From a virus, in IMG/VR virus record IMGVR_UViG_3300044641_001258, positions 1 to 35,597 of that record: 35,597 nt of DNA. One strand, 5' to 3'. Below the pieces are notes generated by a model. The model saw nothing but the letters and a program-made list of their open reading frames with translations. It was not told the DNA's origin and ran no database searches. Position numbers and translations under genes: made by a program. Of this stretch, positions 21,267 through 30,209 are shown piece after piece. How positions within the stretch are numbered: the stretch's first letter is position 1; every line of letters starts with the position of its first letter.

Positions 21267-22416
21267 GTTACCTAAGCCACACCAGGCACAAAAGGCAGTG
21301 CTAGATAGTGATGCTAGATTTAGAGTGATGATGTGTGGTAGAAGATTTGGGAAATCACTAATTAGCCAGAATGTATCAATAGAGTGCGCACTGCATAGGC
21401 AGAGCATTGCATATATTACTCCTACTTACCAGCTAGGTAAGACATTCTTTAAAGAGATATGCAAACTACTACCAGAGAAGATATACAAAAAGAATGAGAC
21501 TGATCTAATGATCAATTTTGTTACTGGTGGATCTATTAGATTCTTTACTGGTGAAAGATTAGATGCGCTGAGAGGTTTGAAGTTCCACCTGGTGATCATA
21601 GATGAGGCCAGCTTTATCTCTAATCTTGAGGAAGGCTGGAATAATAGTATTAGACCTACGCTAACAGACTACAAAGGAAAGGCTATCTTTTTAAGCACAC
21701 CTAGAGGCAAAAATTACTTTTATAGCCTATTTATGCGTGGTGGTGAGCCAGACTGGGAATCGTTTAAATTTAGCACCTATGATAATCCTTTCATTGATCC
21801 GAGCGAGATTGATGCTGCGAAAGCTCAGCTCCCTAGTGTGGTATTTAAGCAAGAGTACATGGCAGATCCTATGGAGAATGCCTCTAATCCGTTTGGATCT
21901 GAATTTATCCAGGCTTGCACCAGATCATCATCTGGGGTGGCTGCTTATTACGGAATTGACCTGGCTAAGTCTGTGGACTGGTCTGTCATCATAGGACTAG
22001 ATAAGAATGGCAATGTAGTGCATTTTGATAGATTCCAAAAAGATTGGATGCAAACAAAAGAGACTATTTTAAGGCTGCCTAAGAATGTGCCTATCGTAAT
22101 TGATAGCACTGGTGTGGGTGATGCCATAGTAGAGGACCTACAAAAGAAGTTTAACCAGATGCATGGCTTTAAGTTCACCAGCGTGAGCAAGCAGCAGCTT
22201 TTAGAAGGATTGGCTAGTGCCATCCATACAAAGCAGATAAGCTTTCCAGAAGGGCCTATAAAGGGTGAGCTTGAGGTATTTGAGTACACCTTCACACCTA
22301 CTGGGGTTAGGTACTCAGCTCCCCAGGGATTCCATGATGACTGCGTAATAGCTTTGGCATTGGCAAATAAATGTAGAAATGATCATAAGCTGGTAGGTAA
22401 ATACCATGTTATATAA
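21250..22416 (+). CDS. terL: Large terminase subunit (TerL)
   Basis: A 388-residue packaging motor. The ATPase domain has Walker A 'GRRFGKS' at residues 30-36, Walker B 'LVIIDEA' near 114-120, and coupling motif 'FLSTPRG' around 151. The C-terminal RNase H-like nuclease has 'YYGIDLAKSVDWSVIIG' (first metal aspartate), 'PIVIDSTGVGDAI' (second) and 'FHDDCVIALALA' (third). Length is at the short end for tailed phages. It drives DNA into the prohead and cuts the concatemer. Confidence 0.93.
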   Translation: MNLQIKLPKPHQAQKAVLDSDARFRVMMCGRRFGKSLISQNVSIECALHRQSIAYITPTYQLGKTFFKEICKLLPEKIYKKNETDLMINFVTGGSIRFFTGERLDALRGLKFHLVIIDEASFISNLEEGWNNSIRPTLTDYKGKAIFLSTPRGKNYFYSLFMRGGEPDWESFKFSTYDNPFIDPSEIDAAKAQLPSVVFKQEYMADPMENASNPFGSEFIQACTRSSSGVAAYYGIDLAKSVDWSVIIGLDKNGNVVHFDRFQKDWMQTKETILRLPKNVPIVIDSTGVGDAIVEDLQKKFNQMHGFKFTSVSKQQLLEGLASAIHTKQISFPEGPIKGELEVFEYTFTPTGVRYSAPQGFHDDCVIALALANKCRNDHKLVGKYHVI

Positions 22417-22435
22417 AAAATATATTTAATAGAGT

Positions 22436-23074
22436 ATGAAATTAACTATTGACAAATTCCAGAGGCTTAATGCCATAGCTAGTCTTGAAGAGGATGAGCT
22501 AGAGAAAGCAGCTAAGATGGTGCAAATATTGCTAGATAAATCTAGTGAGGAAATAGATAAGATGCCATTAAAGAAGTTTGCTAAGCTTTGTGATAAGCTA
22601 CAAAAGGCATTTGATCTAAAGGTGCAAGTAGAGACAATGAAAGCACCTAAAAGCCTAATAGTGGCAAATGGTAATGTATATAGTCTGAACTTTGAGATTA
22701 AGAAGCCATTTAATACTGGTAGATATATTGAGGTATTGACATTTAGCAAATCTGATCCTATCAATGATATGCATAATATCCTGGCTAGTATCTGCACACC
22801 TATGAAGTGGAGCTGGTTGAAAATGACCTATGTGCCTATGCCATTTGATGTAGATAAGCATGAGCAGTATGCAGATGATATGAGACAAGCTGAATTTAGA
22901 CATGGCTACAATGCAATGGTTTTTTTTTGCATACTCTTAGCGGATTTAACGAACAATACAGAGGCTTATTCGGACTTGCTGATGAAAATGATGAGGCAGA
23001 ACAAGAAACGACTAAAAATGCTGAGAGTGTATTCACAGAAAATTTCGGATGGATATACTCAGCAAAGCAAGTAG
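22436..23074 (+). CDS. Tail assembly chaperone, 0-frame product
   Basis: A 212-residue product if translated without shifting. The first 164 residues (MKLTIDKFQRLNAIASLEEDELEKAAKMVQIL..., 'GNVYSLNFEIKKPFNTGRYIEVLTF', 'MRQAEFRHGYNAMVFF') fit the Bacteroidetes-phage tail chaperone family by pattern. The last 48 residues, after a nine-T run, do not resemble the family and have less usual codons. The family's C-terminal part is found in the -1 frame instead (22927-23214). This matches gpG/gpGT-like tail chaperones that use programmed frameshifting, although an assembly error in the T run would look the same. Confidence 0.7.
   Translation: MKLTIDKFQRLNAIASLEEDELEKAAKMVQILLDKSSEEIDKMPLKKFAKLCDKLQKAFDLKVQVETMKAPKSLIVANGNVYSLNFEIKKPFNTGRYIEVLTFSKSDPINDMHNILASICTPMKWSWLKMTYVPMPFDVDKHEQYADDMRQAEFRHGYNAMVFFCILLADLTNNTEAYSDLLMKMMRQNKKRLKMLRVYSQKISDGYTQQSK
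22920..22928 (+). promoter_or_regulatory. Candidate -1 ribosomal frameshift site
   Basis: Nine consecutive T residues. In the 0 frame the heptamer T TTT TTT (22921-22927) fits the X XXY YYZ slippery rule, and slipping back one base opens the -1 frame, which continues for 95 codons to 23214. No strong downstream hairpin is evident by eye. Confidence 0.6.
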
Positions 23075-23214
23075 CTGAGATGGAGGGCATTCCTTTAGAT
23101 GCAGTTTATGATCTATCGGTGATTCAGTTCCTAAATGATTTGGCATATTTAAAACAAAAAAGATTAGTAGATGAGTATCAATATCAACAGAGCGCAAAGA
23201 GAAGCTTTAGCTAG
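22927..23214 (+). CDS. Tail assembly chaperone, -1 frame extension
   Basis: Read after a -1 slip, this frame adds 95 residues and gives a fusion of about 259 residues (join 22436-22927 and 22927-23214). The sequence 'FNEQYRGLFGLADENDEAEQ' followed by 'VFTENFGWIYSAKQVAEMEGIPLDAVYDLSVIQFLNDLAYLKQKR' is the type of C-terminus I know from Bacteroidetes-phage tail chaperones (F..xGW....VAE...L..V..FLN.LAY.K). No good independent start lies at its beginning. It overlaps the next gene by 44 bases. Confidence 0.65.
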   Translation: MHTLSGFNEQYRGLFGLADENDEAEQETTKNAESVFTENFGWIYSAKQVAEMEGIPLDAVYDLSVIQFLNDLAYLKQKRLVDEYQYQQSAKRSFS

Positions 23215-23827
23215 TGGAGCTGATTTTGGCGGTGAAGATATAGCCGAATTTGGAGTAGTGAATGGAGTTATAGAGCAATATGGCGCTACTCTATTGACTA
23301 ATATAGATAAATTCGCTAAGGCAAAATCATTAACTGCATCTGGTGAATTATTGAGCAATATGATCCCAGAGATAGTTAATGAGAATGGCATTACTATCTT
23401 TAGATTAAGGATGCTGGATTATTATGATTACCCAAATGAAGGGGTAAAGGGTGTTAATTCCAGTGCGAATGCTCCTAATTCACCATATAAGTATAAAAAT
23501 TATGGCATGCCAGAATCTGGCAGAGCATCACTAAAAAGATATATATTAAGTGGAAAGGCTAAGGTGAGTAGTGTGATGAATGACAAAGCATTAGGAATAG
23601 GTGGTGAGAGAAAGGGTGTGAGATTTGCAGAAAAAAAGACATTAATAGATAGGCAAGTAGATACGCTAGCTTACCTTATTAAGCGTTTTGGTATTAAGAC
23701 TACTAACTATTTCACAGATGCCTTTAATGAGACATTTAGAGATTTTGAGGTTAAAATGGCGGAAGCCTTAGAGACTGATATAGTAATAACATTTGAAAGA
23801 ATAAATAAGAGAAATGGCAATAAGTAA
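23171..23827 (+). CDS. Neck / tail completion protein candidate
   Basis: A 218-residue protein. Features such as 'TASGELLSNMIPEIVNENGITIFRLRMLDYYDYPNEGVKGVNSS', then 'APNSPYKYKNYGMP' and 'TLAYLIKRFGIKTTNYFTDAFNETFRDFEVKMAEALETDIVI' recall HK97 gp10-like neck proteins: a two-strand sheet around 'LDY...G(V/R)', followed by 'AFxI...GI.ptnFf..af'. It likely helps join head and tail. It overlaps the chaperone extension by 44 bases and the next gene by 14. Confidence 0.6.
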   Translation: MSININRAQREALASGADFGGEDIAEFGVVNGVIEQYGATLLTNIDKFAKAKSLTASGELLSNMIPEIVNENGITIFRLRMLDYYDYPNEGVKGVNSSANAPNSPYKYKNYGMPESGRASLKRYILSGKAKVSSVMNDKALGIGGERKGVRFAEKKTLIDRQVDTLAYLIKRFGIKTTNYFTDAFNETFRDFEVKMAEALETDIVITFERINKRNGNK

Positions 23828-24947
23828 TTTAGCATATCCATCTGGTACACCAACTTGTCAAGATGCCTTATGGCATGTATTTAATACCAGCGTGACTGGT
23901 GTAACAGATTTTAGATATGTATTTGATGTATTTGTAGGAGGTGTGCAGCAATCTAGGGTGAAGATTTACCCAGAGCCATCTAATAATAAGGGGTACTTTG
24001 ATGCTGGGCCTATTGTGCGTAATACCATGACTTTTGATTGGTTTGAGCCTACAGATAATATCTTGACATCTGAGCCTAATGTAAGTGGCCAGGCAGCTCA
24101 GACCTACCAATATAGAATCGGTGAAGAATATAGCGGTGTAACATATTTAAACTTAGTAAGTGGTAATGTGACTGCATATAATTGGAGCGCACCTTTACTA
24201 AAAAGAAGAGTATCTGATATTACTGCATATAGCAATAAGGCAATGACTACCAGACCAGCTAAGATAAATGCAAGCATAGGTGATAATATATTCATTGGCG
24301 CTAAGGATGTATCTGGTTTGACTATTGTAACATATAACCAGAATAATACACAGATCACTAGCACTACATTTAACCTAGGTGGTGTTAAGCCATTTGCTGA
24401 GCTTAATATAGGATCACCAGCATTAAATAAATCTACTACCATCATAGATAGCAGCGTTAAATATTATACTGCTACTATTGGTACATCTGTATTCACTATT
24501 TACTTAGACTGCAATCCAAAGTACACTAGCTATAATCTACATTTTATGAATAGATTAGGCATGTTTGATACTGCTAAATTTGGTTTGGCTAGCAGATTGA
24601 ATCTTAATGTAGATAGGAAAGAATTTGAGAAGAGAGACTATACATTAGGATCTAATAGTGTGACATATTATAACACAAACAATAAGTATAATGCTGGTAA
24701 AGTTAATTACTTGAATCAGCGTGATTATGTGTGGAGATTGACCATGGATGCGCCTACAGATGCAGAGTATGAATGGTTAGAAGAGTTAATCTACTCACCT
24801 CAGATTTTTATGGAGATAGAGGGATATTATTACCCAGTAACTATTGCATTAAATAATTTTGAGATTAGCAAGTATGTAAATAATAGATTAAGAGTATTAG
24901 AGTTAGATGTAAAGATGAATACTAAAAGATATAGCCAATTAAGATAA
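23814..24947 (+). CDS. Tail / baseplate structural protein
   Basis: A 377-residue beta-rich protein. The segment 'LDCNPKYTSYNLHFMNRLGMFDTAKFGLASRLNLNVDRKEFEK' and the later 'LEELIYSPQIFMEIEGYYYPVTIALNNFEISKYVNNRLRVLELDVKMN' are of a kind that recurs in Bacteroidetes phages directly upstream of a large baseplate protein; I infer a distal-tail-like or baseplate component. No catalytic motif. Ends one base before the next gene. Confidence 0.55.
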   Translation: MAISNLAYPSGTPTCQDALWHVFNTSVTGVTDFRYVFDVFVGGVQQSRVKIYPEPSNNKGYFDAGPIVRNTMTFDWFEPTDNILTSEPNVSGQAAQTYQYRIGEEYSGVTYLNLVSGNVTAYNWSAPLLKRRVSDITAYSNKAMTTRPAKINASIGDNIFIGAKDVSGLTIVTYNQNNTQITSTTFNLGGVKPFAELNIGSPALNKSTTIIDSSVKYYTATIGTSVFTIYLDCNPKYTSYNLHFMNRLGMFDTAKFGLASRLNLNVDRKEFEKRDYTLGSNSVTYYNTNNKYNAGKVNYLNQRDYVWRLTMDAPTDAEYEWLEELIYSPQIFMEIEGYYYPVTIALNNFEISKYVNNRLRVLELDVKMNTKRYSQLR

Positions 24948-24948
24948 T

Positions 24949-27900
24949 ATGACTAGAATATTTATAGAGGGATATGAGCTTGATTTAACAGAAGGTCTTA
25001 GTAACCAGATTACTTATGCTATTGATGATCTACAAAATCTAGATAGCAAGAGTACATCATTTACTAAGACTATCGTACTTCCTGGCACTACTAATAATAA
25101 CAAATTATTAGGTAACATTTTTGAGTTTAATAGCTCAAACTTTTATAATCCAGCTAGTGATAATGTTTTATATAATTTTAATGCTGCCGTTAATGCAAAT
25201 GCCAGAATAGAATTAAATGGCTTGCAGATCATGAAAGGTGTACTAAGATTAATAGAGATTATACAAAATGGAGATGCAGTAGAGTATGAATGTGCGATCT
25301 TTGGTGAGCTAGGTGGATTTGTTACTGCATTAGGTAATAAGAGACTAGAGGATCTAGATTTTAGTGCATATGATCATACCTATAATGTATCTAGCATTGT
25401 TGGTAGCTGGACTAATACACCAGGATCTGGGTACTGCTATCCATTGATAGATTATGGTAATGTAAGTACTGGTGCATATGGTACTGCAAAAAAAGACTTT
25501 CAATTCAATACATTTAAGCCAGCCTTATATGTAAAAGAATATCTAGATAAGATTTTTGCTGGATCTGGATATACATATGATTGCCCATTTTTTAGCGAGG
25601 CTAAATTCAAGAGATTAATTATACCAAATAACCAGGCTATTCTACAAAAGAATAGTAATGTGCAATTAGAAGCCACACCAGAGCTAAAGGCTTATACTGG
25701 ATCTGGCTCTGCGTTTAATTTGAGCTTTGTATCTACCACATTAGGTAGCTTTACTTTGACTAGCTCAAATACTTTATTTACTTATACTGGTACATCTAAA
25801 GCAATGAACTTAACCTTTAGATTAAATGGTATTTGGGTGCTAGGTAATGCTGCTAATGTAAGATTAAAAAAGAATGGCACTACTATAGCTAGCTATTTTA
25901 TTGGCACTGGCTTTAGTTCAAATTACTTTAATTTAACATTATCATCAAGTAATAATACTATTAACAATGGTGATACATTGCAAGTATCTGTAGAATGGAC
26001 TGGATCAGTAAGCTATCAGATGCAAGTGCTAGATGGTGCTTTTGATATTAGCACTACTACAAGTAGTCTAGTGCCTATTAACTATAATGAATCATTACAG
26101 ATTAATAATACTATTCCTAAGGGTATATTTCAAAAAGATTTCTTTATCTCTATATTGAAGATGTTTAATCTTTTAGTGACTGAGGATAAGTATAAAACTA
26201 ATCATTTGATTATATCACCTTATGTGGATTTCTGGGATGGTAGCCAGGTAGATTGGAGTAATAAGCTTGATAGAGAGAAGGTGATCAAGCAAAAGCCAAT
26301 GAGTGAGATAAATGCTAGATATTACAATTTAAAATATAAACAAGATAACGACTACTACAATGAAGAATATCGTAAAAAATATAGTGAGGGATATGGTGAT
26401 AGGATCTACGATAATGGTCTTGAATTTGTTAAGGATACTGAACAAGTAGAGGTTATCTTTAGTGCATCTGTATTATATGGTGCAACTGGTCAAGATAAAG
26501 TATTTCCAGCTATTTATAAAAAGTCTAATGAAAATACTAAAGAGGATCCAATGGATCACAATTTGCGTATTATGCAGACATCATATCAAACTGGTGTTAC
26601 ATCATGGACTATTTATAACGGAGCTACAAGCTTAACATCTAGAACAGATTATCTTTATGCTGGGCATTTAGATGATCCAGATGCTCCTACTCAAGATATT
26701 AACTTTGGTGCGCCTCAGCAGCTTTATTTTACATTGGCTACTGGTGATCTAAGTAATAACTTATTTAATACATACTACTCTACTTATTTAGCTGAGATCA
26801 CAGATAAAGATAGTAGATTATTAACTGGATATTTTAAGCTTACAGATCAAGATATTTTCGATCTTGACTTTGGTAGATATGTGCATATAGATGGAGGCTT
26901 GTATAGATTAAGCAAAGTGGTAGATTTTACACCAGAGGCTAATGATCTTACAAAGGTTGAGCTATTAAGAGTAATAGAGAAAAATATAGCTACTTATGAT
27001 AGTACTCCTATATTTGCATCTCAAAACTATAATACTTGTGTATCTTGTAATACTTACATAGTTTATAGAGATGTGAATCCTTACTCTGCTACTTTTAATG
27101 AGTATAGAGTTAATGGGGTAAATGTGGGCCTTACACCTCCTACAAACGGAGCTTGTAATACTGCTGCACAATGGACCAGCCAAAGTTATTATAGCTGTTA
27201 TAATTGTGTGGATTCTTTAGTGTATAGAGATACGAATGTATGCTCTCCTACCTATAATAATTACAGAGTAAACGGAGTGAATGTAGGTAATACTGCACCA
27301 TTAGAAAGCACTTGTAATTTTGTACCTAACTGGGTAAGCCAGGGGTATAATACATGCTCAAATTGTAATACTTACTTAGTTTATAGAGATACTAATCCAT
27401 GCTCTCCCAGCTATAATAATTATAGAGTAAATGGAGTGAATGTAGGAAATACTGCGCCATCAAATGGTGCGTGTGTAACTACTGCACAATGGACTAGCCA
27501 GGGGTATAATACATGCTCTGGGTGTGTGACTTATTTAGTGTATAGAGATACTAATCCATGCTCTGCTACTTATAATAATTACAGAGTAAATAATATTAAT
27601 GTAGGTAATACTGCTCCTAGCAATGGTGCGTGTAATTATACTGCAAACTTAACAAGCCAGGGTTATTATACTTGCTATGCATGTCAAAACTACTTAGTAT
27701 ATAGAGATACTAATCCATGCTCTGCTACTTATAATAATTATTTTAGAGGTGGTGTAAATGTGGGTAATACTGCTCCACCTAGTGGGGATTGTAATGGATC
27801 ACCTATCTTAACTAGCCAGGGTTATACGACATGCTGGGGATGTACTGAGTATATCGTTTATAGAAATACTAATCCATGCTCTCTTACTTACTTGCATTAC

Positions 27901-28542
27901 TATGTAGGTGGTGAGGACCAGGGTACAACTGCACCAGTAGATGATTCTTGTAATTATAGTGCTAACTGGGTTAATCAAAACTTTACTACTTGTATAGGAT
28001 GTACGAATTATATAGTATATAGAGATTTGAATATATGCTCAGCTACTTACTTAAATTACCAAGTAAATGGTACTAATGTAGGCAATACTGCGCCATCAAG
28101 TGTACCATGTAATACTGCGCCTAACTATGTTAATGATGGATCAAATACTATATGTATGGGATATGATCTACATCAAAGAACTATAGATAATAATCCATGC
28201 TCTTCTACTTATGGATTCACTGGTGTAGGCGCATTGATCCAGGCTAATTCTCCATCATGTGGATACACTACTGCTACTTTTAGTGGTAGAGCATCACTTA
28301 TAGGATCAGCAGAGGTTTGCGCTGGTGGTGAGTATGGTAGTATATCTATCCAGGTAGTAGGTACTAATATGTGCGATTGTACTCAAGTAATTAGCTTACC
28401 TAGTGCAGTTTGGGCAGATATGCTTACAGATGATGAATTCTGGTTACAACAAAGAATAGGTGGTGTATTTAAATATAGAAAGTTTAGGAGAAACGGATCA
28501 GCAAATAGTGCAGTACCTATAGAAGCGTGCGGAGATTGTTAA
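24949..28542 (+). CDS. Large baseplate protein with cysteine-rich tandem repeats
   Basis: A 1197-residue protein. Residues 1 to about 685 form the structural part: it opens 'MTRIFIEGYELDLTEGLSNQITYAIDDLQNLDSKSTSFTKTIVLPGTTNNNKLLG', typical of Bacteroidetes-phage baseplate hub or tail-associated proteins, and includes a 'GIFQKDFFISILKMFNLLVTEDKYKTNHLIISPYVDF' hub-like core. Residues 686-1106 are about eight cysteine-rich 53-residue repeats. The last about 90 residues form a distinct Cys-containing cap (ATFSGRASLIGSAEVC...PIEACGDC). No signal peptide is present. The repeats probably project from the tail tip and may bind the host surface. The cysteines imply disulphides formed after release, or metal binding. 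Confidence 0.72.
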   Translation: MTRIFIEGYELDLTEGLSNQITYAIDDLQNLDSKSTSFTKTIVLPGTTNNNKLLGNIFEFNSSNFYNPASDNVLYNFNAAVNANARIELNGLQIMKGVLRLIEIIQNGDAVEYECAIFGELGGFVTALGNKRLEDLDFSAYDHTYNVSSIVGSWTNTPGSGYCYPLIDYGNVSTGAYGTAKKDFQFNTFKPALYVKEYLDKIFAGSGYTYDCPFFSEAKFKRLIIPNNQAILQKNSNVQLEATPELKAYTGSGSAFNLSFVSTTLGSFTLTSSNTLFTYTGTSKAMNLTFRLNGIWVLGNAANVRLKKNGTTIASYFIGTGFSSNYFNLTLSSSNNTINNGDTLQVSVEWTGSVSYQMQVLDGAFDISTTTSSLVPINYNESLQINNTIPKGIFQKDFFISILKMFNLLVTEDKYKTNHLIISPYVDFWDGSQVDWSNKLDREKVIKQKPMSEINARYYNLKYKQDNDYYNEEYRKKYSEGYGDRIYDNGLEFVKDTEQVEVIFSASVLYGATGQDKVFPAIYKKSNENTKEDPMDHNLRIMQTSYQTGVTSWTIYNGATSLTSRTDYLYAGHLDDPDAPTQDINFGAPQQLYFTLATGDLSNNLFNTYYSTYLAEITDKDSRLLTGYFKLTDQDIFDLDFGRYVHIDGGLYRLSKVVDFTPEANDLTKVELLRVIEKNIATYDSTPIFASQNYNTCVSCNTYIVYRDVNPYSATFNEYRVNGVNVGLTPPTNGACNTAAQWTSQSYYSCYNCVDSLVYRDTNVCSPTYNNYRVNGVNVGNTAPLESTCNFVPNWVSQGYNTCSNCNTYLVYRDTNPCSPSYNNYRVNGVNVGNTAPSNGACVTTAQWTSQGYNTCSGCVTYLVYRDTNPCSATYNNYRVNNINVGNTAPSNGACNYTANLTSQGYYTCYACQNYLVYRDTNPCSATYNNYFRGGVNVGNTAPPSGDCNGSPILTSQGYTTCWGCTEYIVYRNTNPCSLTYLHYYVGGEDQGTTAPVDDSCNYSANWVNQNFTTCIGCTNYIVYRDLNICSATYLNYQVNGTNVGNTAPSSVPCNTAPNYVNDGSNTICMGYDLHQRTIDNNPCSSTYGFTGVGALIQANSPSCGYTTATFSGRASLIGSAEVCAGGEYGSISIQVVGTNMCDCTQVISLPSAVWADMLTDDEFWLQQRIGGVFKYRKFRRNGSANSAVPIEACGDC
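27004..28266 (+). repeat. Cys-rich 159-bp tandem repeats, about 8 copies
   Basis: Seven full units and one degenerate unit of about 53 codons. Consensus by eye: 'W.SQGYNTC..C.TYLVYRD' then 'TNPCS.TYNNYRVNGVNVGNTAP..G.CN'. Four cysteines per unit: a CxxC pair, one in NPCS and one closing each unit. Unit 1 has tyrosine instead of the third cysteine; unit 8 loses most of the pattern. Units 3 to 5 are closest at the DNA level. Confidence 0.88.
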
Positions 28543-28561
28543 AAAGATAATTAAATAATAA

Positions 28562-30175
28562 ATGGCAACTAAAAAGACAACAATAGCAGCAGAGATACAG
28601 ATCAAGCCTGGTGATTCTGCTAAAACAATAGGAGATTTAAGGAATGAATTGAATGAGATCCCAAAGGCAGCCAGTAAAGCTGCTGAGGGATCTATAGCTC
28701 AATTAAAAGAATTAAAGAAGCAGTTAAAAAATACTGCTGCTGGATCTGAGGAATTTAAGAATTTATTTAATCAAATTGATGATTTAGAGGATAAGTTAAA
28801 AGGATCTAAAAAGGCATCTGCTGACTGGATAGATACTTTAGAAAGCGCTGGTGGTCCTATTGGTGCTTTAGGTGGTGCATTAAATAAAGCTAAGGTAGCT
28901 ACTACATCTTTTGGAGCTGCTTTAAAAGCTACTGGTATAGGTTTAATAGTTTCTTTAGTAGCTGGACTAGCTGCCGCATTTGCTAAAAATGAGGATGCTA
29001 TGAAAAAGCTAGAGCCAGTATTTACGCAATTTGGTAGGATCTTAAATGGTGTATTAGGAGCTATGAAGCCTTTAATAGATGGCTTTATAAACTTAGCTAC
29101 TAAAGCTTTGCCATATGTAAGCAAAGCATTTGAGGTAGCCTATAGCTCATTATCTGCATTCTTACAAAGTTTAGGTAAAGTAGGTGAGGCAGTAGGCAAA
29201 ATATTAAAAGGTGATTTTAAGGGTGCGTGGGAAAGTGCTAAAAGCTCAGTAACAGATTTTAGTAAAAATTATAATGAATCTCAAAAAGGATTTATATCTG
29301 GTACTCAAGAATTAACAAACAAAGAGAAAGAGGAGGCAGAAAAAAGAAGATTACTAAGAGAGGCTGAATTAGAAAAACAAAAAAAGCTTAATGATGAAAA
29401 ACTGGCAGAAGAGCAAAGATTACAAGATGAGCTATTAAAACAAGAAATAGCTGAATATGAAAAAAGACAAAAGCAGCGTAAAAAATTAAGCACAGAAACT
29501 ATAGGTCTAGATGGTTTAACTGATACAGAAAGAAAGGAAAAAGAAAAAATGGATGCTGATAGAAAGGCATTCGTTGAAAAGAAAAAACTAGAATTAACAG
29601 AGGATCTAAATAAAAAACTTGAAAATGGCACTATAAAGCTTAACCAGTCCACTTTAATAAGTGACATGGAGACCACTAATGCTAAAATAAAACTAGCAGA
29701 AGAGGAGAGGCAATATAGAGTAGGAGCAGCATTAGACATCTCAAGTGCTATGCAATCTTTGGGATCTATTGTAGGAGAGCAGACTGCTGCTGGTAAGGCA
29801 TTAGGTGTAGCATCTGCTTTGATTAATACCTATATTGGAGCATCTGAGGTAATTAGAGCAAAATCTGTAATCCCAGAGCCATTTGGTACTATTTCTAAGA
29901 TTGCCAATGTAGCAGCTATTGTAGCTACTGGTTTAAAGGCAGTTAAGTCTATCACATCTGTGCAAGTGCCAGGATCATCTGGTGGCGGTGGAGGTCAAAA
30001 TATTAATAGCAATTTTGCAGCTCCATTATCACCTCAAGCATCTGTAACTACTTTAAATCAAGCTCAAGTTAATCAGATTGGTAATATTGCAGCTAAAGCA
30101 TATGTGGTAGAGAGTGATGTAACTGGTAACCAGGAGAGAATCAGAAGATTAAATAGAGCAGCTAGAATAAGCTAA
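28562..30175 (+). CDS. Tail tape measure protein
   Basis: A 537-residue protein with tape-measure features: an N-terminal coiled-coil ('DLRNELNEIPKAASKAAEGSIAQLKELKKQLKNTAAGSEEFKNLFNQIDDLEDKLK'), a hydrophobic glycine/alanine segment ('FGAALKATGIGLIVSLVAGLAAAFAKN') around residues 115-145, a Glu/Lys/Arg coiled coil at about 250-370, and a C-terminal hydrophobic 'AAGKALGVASALINTYIGASEVIRAK...ISKIANVAAIVATGLKAVKSI' block. At roughly 0.15 nm per residue this predicts a tail near 80 nm. It lies after the baseplate protein and before the head protease, an unusual placement. Confidence 0.82.
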   Translation: MATKKTTIAAEIQIKPGDSAKTIGDLRNELNEIPKAASKAAEGSIAQLKELKKQLKNTAAGSEEFKNLFNQIDDLEDKLKGSKKASADWIDTLESAGGPIGALGGALNKAKVATTSFGAALKATGIGLIVSLVAGLAAAFAKNEDAMKKLEPVFTQFGRILNGVLGAMKPLIDGFINLATKALPYVSKAFEVAYSSLSAFLQSLGKVGEAVGKILKGDFKGAWESAKSSVTDFSKNYNESQKGFISGTQELTNKEKEEAEKRRLLREAELEKQKKLNDEKLAEEQRLQDELLKQEIAEYEKRQKQRKKLSTETIGLDGLTDTERKEKEKMDADRKAFVEKKKLELTEDLNKKLENGTIKLNQSTLISDMETTNAKIKLAEEERQYRVGAALDISSAMQSLGSIVGEQTAAGKALGVASALINTYIGASEVIRAKSVIPEPFGTISKIANVAAIVATGLKAVKSITSVQVPGSSGGGGGQNINSNFAAPLSPQASVTTLNQAQVNQIGNIAAKAYVVESDVTGNQERIRRLNRAARIS

Positions 30176-30209
30176 AAGTACACATACCTCAAAAATTATA
30201 TTTAATATT

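Noticed and set aside
27004-28266. Regular 159-bp repeats as a CRISPR array or satellite DNA
   Set aside because: The repeats keep one open frame with conserved cysteines and differ mostly at third positions, so they are protein repeats; there are no short repeats with unique spacers.
29305-29739. Minus-strand 144-codon frame inside the tape measure gene
   Set aside because: It is serine- and phenylalanine-rich, the expected antisense image of a Lys/Glu coiled coil, and has no separate signals.
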